Shown: in pieces, positions 1 through 8,334 of the stretch
How the letters are laid out: the number at the start of each line of letters is the position of its first letter
Numbering within the stretch: position 1 is the first letter of the stretch
Assembly: GCA_013177805.1 (NCBI GenBank)
Contig: JABLXU010000022.1
Location: forward strand, 62,001-126,000
Direction: 5' to 3'
DNA length: 64,000 nucleotides
From: Candidatus Omnitrophota bacterium
GTDB lineage: Bacteria; Hinthialibacterota; Hinthialibacteria; Hinthialibacterales; Hinthialibacteraceae
The notes under the pieces: model-generated
Database searches by the model: none
What the model was told of the DNA's origin: nothing
The model's input: the letters and a program-made list of their open reading frames with translations, nothing else
Position numbers and translations under genes: made by a program

Positions 1-1088
1 CCGCAGTCCAGAATATTCCGCGCGGTCCGCAACGTTCGTTCCTTGGTGTGCCGCCGGTTGAGCACTTCGTTCAACACCCGTTGACTCCCCGACTGAATTC
101 CCATGATCAAATAATTCAATCCGGCCTCCCGCAACAGGGCGAGGTTCTCCGGCTCTCCCACGTTGGGATGCGTGTATCCGAAGAACGGCAGCCGGATCTC
201 TGTGGCGTACCGGGGCGCCAGTTCTCTCAGCCACGCTTTGTTCAACGGCAGCACATCGTCATAAAACTCGATCCGCTGGATCGGCCAGGGCCAGGTCCGC
301 AGGCGGTATTTCAATTCCTCCACCACGTTCTCCGGCGACCGCTGCCGCAAAAATTTGTCCGGGGCGTAGATCTGGCGGTGATGCCCGCTGCAACAATAGG
401 TGCAGCTGAACGGGCATCCCCGCGTCCCCATGATCATGAAATTCGTGTATAAGTGACTGCGCGGCGGGTACGGCAGGGGAGAGATCCCGTCATCCAGAAT
501 AAGGGTCTTGCCCTCCAACTCGTAATCCGGGAACGGATAGTTGTCCAGGTTCTGCTCCAACTTCATGAGGGGATTGCGGATCACCTGCCCGTCCCGATTG
601 ACCCATAAACTGGGAATCCGGGTGGTGTCTTTCCCCTGGTCCAACGCCCGCACCAGCTCCCGCAGGGGATATTCTCCTTCGCCCACGCACAGCATATCGG
701 TGTATTGGATGTTTTCATTGGGATTGATGGTCGAATCCACCCCGCCCCAGATCACCGGAACCTGGAACACTTCTTTGATCTTCTGCGTTAAAAACCGGGC
801 CAGGCCAAAACTGATGGACGAAAACGACAATCCGATCAAATGCGGGTCTTGCCTTCGCAGGCAATCCAGCAACAACTCCAATTCCCGCGGCGTGCTATAC
901 GTGGCAAACGAATAATACCCGCCTTCTTCCCGCCGTTCCCGAGGAGGCACTTTGGCGGGACTGATGCACTCCACGCCCTTGAATAAAATAATGTGCACAT
1001 CATGCCCCTCCTGTTTCAACACGGAAGACATGTACCGCACACCTAAGCAATATTCGTCATACAAGGCAATCAGGGTTACACGTCGCAT
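1..1088 (-). CDS. B12-binding radical SAM protein, C-terminus cut by window edge
   Basis: Partial gene: it starts at an ATG (1086-1088) and reads open for 362 codons to the window edge, so no stop is visible. Residues 1 to about 140 look like a cobalamin-binding Rossmann domain (MSSVLKQEGHDVHII near the N-terminus, then GLSFSS and VPVIWGG). A radical SAM domain follows with the CxxxCxxC 4Fe-4S motif at C225, C229 and C232 (GTRGCPFSCTYCC). This is the BchE/hopanoid-type architecture of B12-radical SAM methylases and cyclases, whose substrates cannot be told from sequence. It lies 150 bp downstream of the amidase-like lipoprotein on the same strand. The family assignment is firm; the reaction is unknown. 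Confidence 0.85.
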   Translation of the reverse strand, partial: MRRVTLIALYDEYCLGVRYMSSVLKQEGHDVHIILFKGVECISPAKVPPRERREEGGYYSFATYSTPRELELLLDCLRRQDPHLIGLSFSSISFGLARFLTQKIKEVFQVPVIWGGVDSTINPNENIQYTDMLCVGEGEYPLRELVRALDQGKDTTRIPSLWVNRDGQVIRNPLMKLEQNLDNYPFPDYELEGKTLILDDGISPLPYPPRSHLYTNFMIMGTRGCPFSCTYCCSGHHRQIYAPDKFLRQRSPENVVEELKYRLRTWPWPIQRIEFYDDVLPLNKAWLRELAPRYATEIRLPFFGYTHPNVGEPENLALLREAGLNYLIMGIQSGSQRVLNEVLNRRHTKERTLRTARNILDC

Positions 1089-1238
1089 AACTGCTTGAAC
1101 AGCCTCCAGGATGCCGTCTATATCAAAATGGACTCTTCCGGCATGCGAGTACTATAGCCGCCGCCCAGGGACGCGCCCCCGGGCCTTTTGCCGCGTGTGG
1201 AGGAAGATCCCGGATGAATCCCATTTTCATTCTTCGGC

Positions 1239-2009
1239 CTACTTGATCGTCGAGCGGTACGCGGGATGGGTGAAATAATGCGGCTTGGGCGGTTTGGGGA
1301 TATTCTGCTCCAGGATGCGGGGCTGCAGATAGTTGGCCAGATAAAACCCCGGATTCTTCGTCTCTGGATACAGGCTGCTCAATCCCCGGATCCGCTCCAG
1401 CGGGAGGTAGTGGTCGAACACCAGAAAAGCGAGCAATTGCATTAATGCCTTCTCCTGCTCTTTCGTGGGGACCAGAAGATCATAATCCCCCAAAAACACC
1501 ACGGTGATGTACCCGGTGAGATCCAAAGGCGCTTGGGTCTTCCGCGCCAGCCGCGCCATCGCCAACTCGTGCGGAGTGATCCCGCTGGACCGCAATGTGA
1601 AAGGATCGCCCGTGTACAACTCCGCGGGGATGCGGACATCCCGCCCCGCCAGAATCTTCCCGTCCCGGTCGATGAAATAATGGAACGGAACATCGCCGAA
1701 CTTCAGACGGGATTGATACCGTTCCAGCAAGTACGTGAGATAGGTTAACGAGGTCTCCACGTCATAATCCGCCCCGGTATCCATCACCACAATGCCTTCC
1801 ACCCGTTGCGACGAGAACGTGCCGGAAGGCATTTCTCCAATCACGGACCGGGGGATCATCTTGGGCATGATCGGACGGCCATCGACCGTTTCCACGAGGC
1901 CATGCTTTTGGGTGATTTGAGTGACGCACGCGCCCAGTCCCAACGCCAACGCCAGGATCACCCCCCAACGGCTCCACACCGGTTTTGTTTGTGCGTTTCT
2001 ATTCCCCAT
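1239..2009 (-). CDS. Amidase_2/PGRP-like lipoprotein lacking the zinc ligands
   Basis: 256 aa with an N-terminal signal and lipobox (L-G-A-C, Cys28), so probably an envelope lipoprotein. The core resembles N-acetylmuramoyl-L-alanine amidase_2/peptidoglycan-recognition proteins: a VVMDTG strand (about 74-79), HYFIDRDGKILAGRD (110-124) and ITVVFLGDYD (168-177). In active members the first strand carries a His, a second His sits in a GHRD-type motif and a Cys in T-x-C-P-G. Here these positions read Asp77, GLSS (209-212) and T-K-N-P-G (217-221), so all three zinc ligands appear lost. It is more likely a peptidoglycan-binding or sensing protein than an amidase. It lies 45 bp after the histidine kinase gene, so the two may be co-transcribed and act together. 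The family call is by motif reading only. Confidence 0.65.
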   Translation of the reverse strand: MGNRNAQTKPVWSRWGVILALALGLGACVTQITQKHGLVETVDGRPIMPKMIPRSVIGEMPSGTFSSQRVEGIVVMDTGADYDVETSLTYLTYLLERYQSRLKFGDVPFHYFIDRDGKILAGRDVRIPAELYTGDPFTLRSSGITPHELAMARLARKTQAPLDLTGYITVVFLGDYDLLVPTKEQEKALMQLLAFLVFDHYLPLERIRGLSSLYPETKNPGFYLANYLQPRILEQNIPKPPKPHYFTHPAYRSTIK

Positions 2010-2054
2010 CGTCTTCTGTCCATTTTGGCCGGTGGAAGCCGCGCGGCCCCCCTC

Positions 2055-4283
2055 TCACACCATTGCCTCCGGTTGTCTCTCGGCCATTAACGCCTCGTAA
2101 GCCGGGAAAATCAACCGGAACACGCTCCCCTGTCCGGGCGTGCTTTCCACCTCCACCCGCCCCCCATGACTCGACATGAGCTGGTACACCAGTGACAAAC
2201 CCAATCCCGTCCCGTTCTCTTTCATTGTAAAAAACGGATCAAAGATCTTGTCGATCCGGTCCGGGGGAATTCCCATCCCTTCATCGATCACCTCCACGGC
2301 CACTTCCCGCGGCGAATACGCCCGCGCCCGCACAGTAATCGTCCCCCCCTCCGGCATCGCTTCTTGCGCGTTCAAAAACAAATTGAGAAAGATCTGGCGG
2401 CCGAGTTTTAAATCCATGGCCACCGCCGGCACGCCATCCGCCGGCTCCATCACCAGGGGATATTTCTCCCGGGCCGGCTGTTTTTCAAAATAATCGGCGA
2501 TTTCCGTGAACAACTCTTCGGCGCGCACTTCATCCAAATGGGGTGCCGGCGGCCGCGCGAACAATAAAAAGTCGTTCACCACCCGCGACAGCCGCGCCAC
2601 TTCCTCTAAGATGAAATCCGACAACCCTGCCTCTTCCGGCTGGTGGGCGAACCGTTTTTTTAATAACTCGGCCGAACCCCGGATGATCCCCAACGGATTC
2701 CGGATTTCATGCGCCACGCCCGCCGCCATATGCCCCAAGGCCGCCAGCCGGTCTTGCCGCCGTACCCGCTCCTCCAACTGCCGGATGGCCGACAAATCGT
2801 GCACCGTTACCACCAATTCCGTGAGTTGGCCGTTTTCCAGCACGGGCGCAGTACTGATTTGCAAGGGGATCAAAGTCCCATCCGCCAATTCGTAAAGGAT
2901 CTCGTTTTCTTGCACCGGGTGCGCCTGTTCGAGTGAATAGTGGATCAGGTTCGCCAACGCCGGAGAACGGACCACTTCGCGTAAGTCTTTCCCCTCCCAA
3001 CCCGTGATCCGGAGTATGTTAACACAAGCCTGATTCACGTGGCTGATCCGCCCGTTGCGCTCCACGCTCAACACTCCTGTCCGGATATTAGCCAGGATAT
3101 TCTCCAAAAAACGCTGGGTTTGCCGCACCTCGCGGTTGCTGACTTCCAACTCCGCGGTCTTTTGACGCAACTGCGCCAGCTGATTTTGAATCCGTACCGC
3201 CATCTGATTGAACGAGGTGCTCAGGATCCGCAGTTCCTCACTGCCCGTTTCGATCACCCGCGCCCCGAAATCCCCTTCCGCCATCCGCTCCGCCGCCGTG
3301 GCCAATTCCCGCACCGGCTGCGAGATCGAGCGGGCAAACAAGACCGCCGTCAACACGATCACCACCAGGGTGACGATGTGCCCCGCCAGCAACGAATACC
3401 CGATCGTTCCGATAATGCTGGTGATCGGCAACGCCAGCACCATGATGGCCGCCAATTGCCGTTCATGGTTTACCACCGGCAACAATTTCATCTGCAAGGG
3501 CGATTTCCGGAACCAGGGAGGCCACCGCGCGTCATCCGCGGCGATTTCCACCCGGTCCACATCCACCGCTTCGAACCGGTTTTGGGGGCTTAAGCCCGCC
3601 AGCCGTTCCACCTGGTGCCGGGGCAGATACGGCTCCAACAAACTCAACTGGGGATTCAACACGGTCAAATACGTGCTGTATTGTTTGCGGATATTGAGCA
3701 GCGGGCGCCGGTTGGGATCGTTGGGATCCTTAGCGATCAACAAGGTCCGTAAAATCAGGGCGCCCACCAACTGCATCTCCCGCCGCCGCTTGCCCGTGTA
3801 CACCTCCTGGATGGCGTAAGTGTAAATCCGGCCGTTTTCCTCATACAACAGGTTGTCCTCCAGCCACTCTTTCATTCTTAAGTACGACCGCCGGGGGATC
3901 AGTTTGAAATTCTGCAGAGTTAAAACCTGTTTCCACGGCTCCGGCACGCGCCGCCAGAGGGTCATCTCCCATAGGCTCAGTTGATTCTGCACCACGGGAT
4001 CCGTCAGATTCTCGGTCTCTTCCAACAACTCGAGCAGCCCCGGCCGTTCCACGATGCGTTCTTCCAAATACTGCGCCAAGGGGAGCAACACTTCCCCGGC
4101 CGGGGCATTGCTGTATTGGTTGATTTCCGCCTGCAATTCCTCCAAAGTCGATTGCAGCACGTAATCCCGCACCGTCTTGTTGCGGTATTGCAAGGTCCAA
4201 TACGGCACCAGGGAAAGCGAAATCATGGCGAGGACGGCGACGCCCAAAAACGCGAATATGAGCCGGGTCCGCAAACTTTTCAT
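2055..4283 (-). CDS. Membrane sensor histidine kinase (HAMP-PAS-HisKA-HATPase)
   Basis: 742 aa counted from the ATG at 4281-4283; a TTG four codons upstream is also in frame. Order: N-terminal TM helix (about 6-26), long extracytoplasmic sensor region (about 30-285), second TM region (about 286-318), HAMP (ARSISQPVREL onward), coiled linker, PAS (about 395-500), HisKA with the phosphoacceptor in GVAHEIRNP (His525 from this start), and a HATPase_c domain with N box (FLNAQEAM), DEGMGIP, FDPFFT and GTGLGLSL. It is a complete class I kinase. No response regulator lies beside it, so it is an orphan in this window. It sits 66 bp after the AmmeMemoRadiSam radical SAM gene and 45 bp before the amidase-like lipoprotein on the same strand, which suggests one transcript. 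The ligand is unknown. Confidence 0.93.
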   Translation of the reverse strand: MKSLRTRLIFAFLGVAVLAMISLSLVPYWTLQYRNKTVRDYVLQSTLEELQAEINQYSNAPAGEVLLPLAQYLEERIVERPGLLELLEETENLTDPVVQNQLSLWEMTLWRRVPEPWKQVLTLQNFKLIPRRSYLRMKEWLEDNLLYEENGRIYTYAIQEVYTGKRRREMQLVGALILRTLLIAKDPNDPNRRPLLNIRKQYSTYLTVLNPQLSLLEPYLPRHQVERLAGLSPQNRFEAVDVDRVEIAADDARWPPWFRKSPLQMKLLPVVNHERQLAAIMVLALPITSIIGTIGYSLLAGHIVTLVVIVLTAVLFARSISQPVRELATAAERMAEGDFGARVIETGSEELRILSTSFNQMAVRIQNQLAQLRQKTAELEVSNREVRQTQRFLENILANIRTGVLSVERNGRISHVNQACVNILRITGWEGKDLREVVRSPALANLIHYSLEQAHPVQENEILYELADGTLIPLQISTAPVLENGQLTELVVTVHDLSAIRQLEERVRRQDRLAALGHMAAGVAHEIRNPLGIIRGSAELLKKRFAHQPEEAGLSDFILEEVARLSRVVNDFLLFARPPAPHLDEVRAEELFTEIADYFEKQPAREKYPLVMEPADGVPAVAMDLKLGRQIFLNLFLNAQEAMPEGGTITVRARAYSPREVAVEVIDEGMGIPPDRIDKIFDPFFTMKENGTGLGLSLVYQLMSSHGGRVEVESTPGQGSVFRLIFPAYEALMAERQPEAMV

Positions 4284-4349
4284 GGCGCTCGCCAACGAGT
4301 CCGAGAATCCTCGTCCTCTAATCTTGTGTGAAAACGGTCCTTTTCCCCT

Positions 4350-5405
4350 TCATTCCCAACATCCCGGGATTCCTTTCCCGCAGGAGGGGCAACTCCCTCT
4401 CGTGATCCGGTTCTCCCGCACCTGGAACCCTGTCCGTTCCACCAACAAAGCATGGCAAAACGGGCAATAGGTGTTCTCCCACTCCGGAGCCGCTCCCGGC
4501 AGGTTGCCCAAATACACGAACCACAATCCTTCTTCTTTTCCGATTTCCCCCGCCTGCCGCAACGAGGCCAACCGGGTCCGGCCCAAGCCGCGCATCTTGT
4601 AATCTTCGTGAAACGCCGTGATGTGCCAGGGGATCTCACGGCTCACGGAGGCGATGAAGCGGGCGATCTCCCGCAATTCTTCCGGGGTGTCATTCAATCC
4701 GGGGACCACCAGCGTGACGATTTCCACCCAAAATCCTTTTTCCTTCAAAAGCCGGATGGTGTCCAGCACCGTATTCAACTTCCCGCCCAGTTTGCGGTAA
4801 TTCTTGTCTTGGAAGCTCTTCAGATCGACCTTGTAATAATCGGTCCATGGCCGCAAATACTCGATCACCCGCGGCGTGCCATTGCCGTTGGAGACATATG
4901 AGGTGCGCAGTCCCCTTTTCTTAGCGGCCTGGAAGACCGCCACCGCCCATTCCGAGGTGATCAATGGCTCGTTATAAGTGCTGGTCACGACCCGTGCGCC
5001 ATACGCCACGGCCAGTTCGGCGATTTCTTCCGCCGTGACCGGTTGAATGGAACTGCCTGCCGCCGGGTCGCGCAGGGCCTGGGACGTGAGCCAATTCTGG
5101 CAATAGGCGCAATGATAATCGCAACCCAGCATGCCGAAACTCATGGCCCGGCTGCCCGGCAACACATGAAAAAACGGCTTTTTTTCTATGGGATCGCAAT
5201 GCAGTGCCGCCACGTAGCCATACGGCGCGCGTAACACGCCCCCCTCGTTGTATCGCACCCGGCATACCCCCGGACGGCCCTCGGGGATCAGGCACTGATG
5301 GCCGCACGCAAAACACCGTACTTTGTTCCCGGGTAACGCTTCGTAGAGCTCCGCGTCCCGGGTATGGAGGGATAAACGGTTCGCCAAAGTCTCCGTAACT
5401 GCCAT
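4350..5405 (-). CDS. amrS: AmmeMemoRadiSam system radical SAM enzyme
   Basis: 351 aa. N-terminal cysteine module C31/C34/C38/C48 (RCFACGHQC, then GVCRVR), radical SAM CxxxCxxC at C95, C99 and C102 (GCDYHCAYCQNW), and a C-terminal zinc-ribbon-like CPFC (about 314) and CPSCGKGIPG. This combination marks the radical SAM member of the AmmeMemoRadiSam system rather than pyruvate formate-lyase activase, to which it is related. The system is defined by co-occurrence with AMMECR1 (protein A) and Memo (protein B); its reaction is not established. The Memo partner is in this window but 43 kb away (48077-49327), and no AMMECR1 gene is seen. It heads a minus-strand cluster with a histidine kinase. Confidence 0.9.
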   Translation of the reverse strand: MAVTETLANRLSLHTRDAELYEALPGNKVRCFACGHQCLIPEGRPGVCRVRYNEGGVLRAPYGYVAALHCDPIEKKPFFHVLPGSRAMSFGMLGCDYHCAYCQNWLTSQALRDPAAGSSIQPVTAEEIAELAVAYGARVVTSTYNEPLITSEWAVAVFQAAKKRGLRTSYVSNGNGTPRVIEYLRPWTDYYKVDLKSFQDKNYRKLGGKLNTVLDTIRLLKEKGFWVEIVTLVVPGLNDTPEELREIARFIASVSREIPWHITAFHEDYKMRGLGRTRLASLRQAGEIGKEEGLWFVYLGNLPGAAPEWENTYCPFCHALLVERTGFQVRENRITRGSCPSCGKGIPGCWE

Positions 5406-5645
5406 GATTTCAAGGACTCATCCCTTGTTCGGATTCCACCGGTCTCCCGGGCCGCGTGGTTTCCGGCGATATCATTCCAGTGTTATAAATTGTACATCAA
5501 AACCCCGGGCTGGGGGATACGCGCCAGTCCCGTGCCTTCCCCCCCAGTGGGATCGCATTCACCGTCTGATCCGGCAAAAATTCCATAAGAAAAAAAGTCT
5601 GGTTCTATGCGCAAGGTCTTTACCAAATCTGGGTTCGATGTAACC

Positions 5646-5651
5646 TATAAT
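5646..5651 (+). promoter_or_regulatory. -10 box (TATAAT) ahead of tRNA-Leu
   Basis: A perfect TATAAT lies 23 bp before the mature tRNA 5' end. No good -35 is seen at 16-18 bp spacing, so this is a single-element call. Confidence 0.45.
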
Positions 5652-5674
5652 GCGGTTTTAGGGATTATCATTCC

Positions 5675-5758
5675 GCCGGAGTGGTGGAATTGGTAGACGC
5701 GCTAGGTTCAGGACCTAGTGGGAGCAATCCCGTGGGGGTTCGAGTCCCCCCTCCGGCA
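5675..5758 (+). tRNA. tRNA-Leu (CAG)
   Basis: 84 nt with a 7-bp acceptor stem (GCCGGAG with CTCCGGC) and discriminator A at 5758. The anticodon stem CTAGG/CCTAG closes the loop TTCAGGA, giving anticodon CAG at 5709-5711. A long variable arm (class II, GGGAGCAATCCC) and a T arm (GGGGG TTCGAGT CCCCC) are present. CCA is not encoded. Confidence 0.97.
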
Positions 5759-5806
5759 TATCGAATCCTCCCTCTCCGGTTTCCCCGGCACACAGGTTCC
5801 TCCCGG

Positions 5807-7729
5807 CTATAACTCGATTTGCATGCCCAGCTCGATGACCCGGTTGGCGGGAATACGGAAAAACGCGGTGGCCGGCCTGGCGTTGCGGTACAGAACGGCG
5901 AAGATCTGCTTCCGCCACTTGGACAACGCCGACCGCTTCGGGGTAGCCAAAACAGCCACACGTCCAAGGTAATAACTGGTATCCTTCAAGGCTCCCTCCA
6001 ATCCCAGGGATTCGCAATACCGCAGAATCTGAGGCACATTGGGCGATTGCATGAATCCATACGCCGCGGTCACCAGGTAGAATCCGTGGCCCAGGTCTTT
6101 TACCTTGACGCCTTCCCGCACCGGTACTTTCGGTACATTTTCGGTCACCAACGACAACAAAATCACTTTTTCATGGAGGACTTTGTTGTGTTTTACATGA
6201 TGCAATAAAACTAGCGGCGCCAGTCCGGGATTGGAGGTCATGAACACCGCTGTTCCTCTCACCCGCGGCAAGTTTGTTTTCTCCACATCCTTCATGAAAG
6301 CCTCCAAAGAAACCGAACCCGAACGGATCTTTTCCCCCACCGCCGCCTGGCCGGCTTTCCACGTCGTCATGATGACGCAGATCCCCCCACCCATCACCAA
6401 CGGAAACCAACCGCCATGCAGAATCTTGGATAGATTGGCCACCAGAAACATCGAATCCACCGAGAGGAACATCCCCGTGATCAGGAAGGCCTTCCACCAC
6501 TTCCAGCCCCAATGGCCGGTCATGACAAAACATAAGAGGATGGACGTAATCGTCATGGTTCCCGAGGCCGCCAAGCCATAGGCGGCCGCCAGGTTGGTGG
6601 ACTGCCGGAATGCCAACACCAGACCCAGGCAAGCGGTCATCAGTAAAAAATTGATTTCCGGAACGTAAATTTGGCCCCGCGTCTCCTCGGAGGTGTGGAT
6701 CACCGTCCACCGCGGCGAATAGCCTAACTGCATGGCCTGCTGCGCCAACGAAAAGGCTCCCGAGATCATCGCTTGCGAAGCGATGATAGACGCGGCGGTC
6801 GCCAATCCCACCAGCGGATACAACAACCAGCCGGGCGCCAGGATATAAAACGGATTTACCGCCGCTTCGGCTCCCCGGGCCAAAATCACCGCCCCCTGCC
6901 CGAAATAATTCAGCAGCAATCCGGGAAACACCACCACATACCAGGCCAGGCGGATCGGTCCACGCCCAAAATGCCCCATGTCCGCGTACAAGGCCTCGCA
7001 ACCCGTGATGCACAACACCACCGCTCCCAACAACAAAAAACCGTGCCATTGGTTCCCGGCAAAAAATACCACCGCGTAATAGGGGTTCACCGCCTCCAGA
7101 ATCCGCGGCTCTCTCCATATCCAGGACAATCCCAGCAGGCCGATGACCGAAAACCAGATAAACATGGCCGGGCCGAACACCGCTCCGATGTCCCCTGTGC
7201 CGCGCTTCTGCGCCAAAAACAAAAACAACAAGATCCCCAATGTCACGGGCACCACCACCGGCCGGAACAGCGGCGTGGCCACTTCCAAGCCCTCCACCGC
7301 GCTCAACACCGTGATCGCCGGTGTGATCATCCCATCGGACAAGAGCAAGGATGTCCCGAACAATCCAATGACGACCGCCGCCTGCCGGGTCCGGAGTGTC
7401 TGAACCGGACGGCTCAGCAACAACGCCAACAATGCCATGCTTCCCCCCTCGCCCCGGTTGTCCGCCCGCATCACGAACGTCAAATACTTGATGACGATCA
7501 CCAGCGTCAACGCCCAGAAGAACAGCGAGAGCACCCCCATGACATTCGCCGCGATGGGTTCCACCCCGTGCGTGGATACAAAACACTCCTTGACCGCATA
7601 CAACGGCGAGGTGCCGATATCTCCATACACGACTCCCAAGGCCCCCAAGGCCAACCAATACCGCAAGGACCGTTCCCCGTTCCGGCCGCTGTTTTCCGGT
7701 TTGACATCGTTCGCAGGAACGTGACTCAT
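5807..7729 (-). CDS. kup: Kup-type potassium uptake protein
   Basis: 640 aa, usual length for the KUP/HAK/KT family of K+/H+ symporters. The family signature GVVYGDIGTSPLYA is near residues 34-47, followed by about 12 hydrophobic helices to about residue 450 and a soluble C-terminal domain. It acts in the cytoplasmic membrane. The ATG (7727-7729) is preceded by GGGAG at 7 nt. It is monocistronic, convergent with tRNA-Leu. The 605 bp upstream hold no gene. Confidence 0.96.
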   Translation of the reverse strand: MSHVPANDVKPENSGRNGERSLRYWLALGALGVVYGDIGTSPLYAVKECFVSTHGVEPIAANVMGVLSLFFWALTLVIVIKYLTFVMRADNRGEGGSMALLALLLSRPVQTLRTRQAAVVIGLFGTSLLLSDGMITPAITVLSAVEGLEVATPLFRPVVVPVTLGILLFLFLAQKRGTGDIGAVFGPAMFIWFSVIGLLGLSWIWREPRILEAVNPYYAVVFFAGNQWHGFLLLGAVVLCITGCEALYADMGHFGRGPIRLAWYVVVFPGLLLNYFGQGAVILARGAEAAVNPFYILAPGWLLYPLVGLATAASIIASQAMISGAFSLAQQAMQLGYSPRWTVIHTSEETRGQIYVPEINFLLMTACLGLVLAFRQSTNLAAAYGLAASGTMTITSILLCFVMTGHWGWKWWKAFLITGMFLSVDSMFLVANLSKILHGGWFPLVMGGGICVIMTTWKAGQAAVGEKIRSGSVSLEAFMKDVEKTNLPRVRGTAVFMTSNPGLAPLVLLHHVKHNKVLHEKVILLSLVTENVPKVPVREGVKVKDLGHGFYLVTAAYGFMQSPNVPQILRYCESLGLEGALKDTSYYLGRVAVLATPKRSALSKWRKQIFAVLYRNARPATAFFRIPANRVIELGMQIEL

Positions 7730-8334
7730 AAATCACTCCCATTCGGCTTCAATCGTACCTTCACCCGCATCCTCCAACGGCCGTGCTTCAGAAATCTTGC
7801 GCTTGTTCTCCTTCGGGAGAAATGGACTATCTTGATCAATGGACTATCTTGATTATTGATTCATCCGGGAAAGGGGTACTTTCCCCCCAGAGACTCGCAT
7901 CTCTTTGAAAAAGTTGATAAGAATCACCTCCAAAATTCCCATTTCCTCCGGGAAAGGGCTGGGTTGAGGGTATTTTTACCGGAGCGGACCTGGATATCCG
8001 CTCTCATCCTGGAGTAAATGGAATCGAGTCACCTCATTCCGCACACACTTCCCGCCTAAAGGCATAAAACATCTCCACAGTATACAATCCCGGCCTTAAA
8101 AACCAGGATTCCCGTTTATATGAATTGTTCCATGGGGTTGCAGAAAAAATACACGCTATTGATAAAAGCGCACCTATGACCCTAGGCCGGTGGATACCAT
8201 TCAATCCGCATCATCAACCCGCGGGGAAGTTCCGGATGTGGGATATCTTTGGAAGCTGCCTTCCATTTCTTACTAAAGGCCTGAAAATGAATCGCTATGA
8301 ATTATGAATTTATATCCTCTTAGGAGGCTTCCTC
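7730..8334. other. Gene-free stretch with one palindromic repeat copy
   Basis: 605 bp between the divergent kup and alpha/beta hydrolase genes. A degenerate copy of the dispersed palindromic repeat lies at 7939-7970. A 60-codon ORF at 8125-8307 has no ribosome binding site and no recognisable content. The SD for the next gene (TTAGGAGG) is at about 8320-8327. No other signal is seen. Confidence 0.5.

Noticed and set aside
4350-5405. Pyruvate formate-lyase activating enzyme
   Set aside because: The N-terminal Cys module and C-terminal zinc ribbon point to the AmmeMemoRadiSam enzyme, and no formate-lyase gene is nearby.
6171-7742. 523-codon minus-strand ORF rich in Gly/Arg
   Set aside because: It is a shifted-frame shadow of kup; kup has the family signature and helices.
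6773-7852. 359-codon plus-strand ORF, Gln/Arg/His-rich
   Set aside because: Antisense of kup; no SD and no family features.
8125-8307. 60-codon ORF ahead of the tandem hydrolase
   Set aside because: No SD, no recognisable content, no conserved features.
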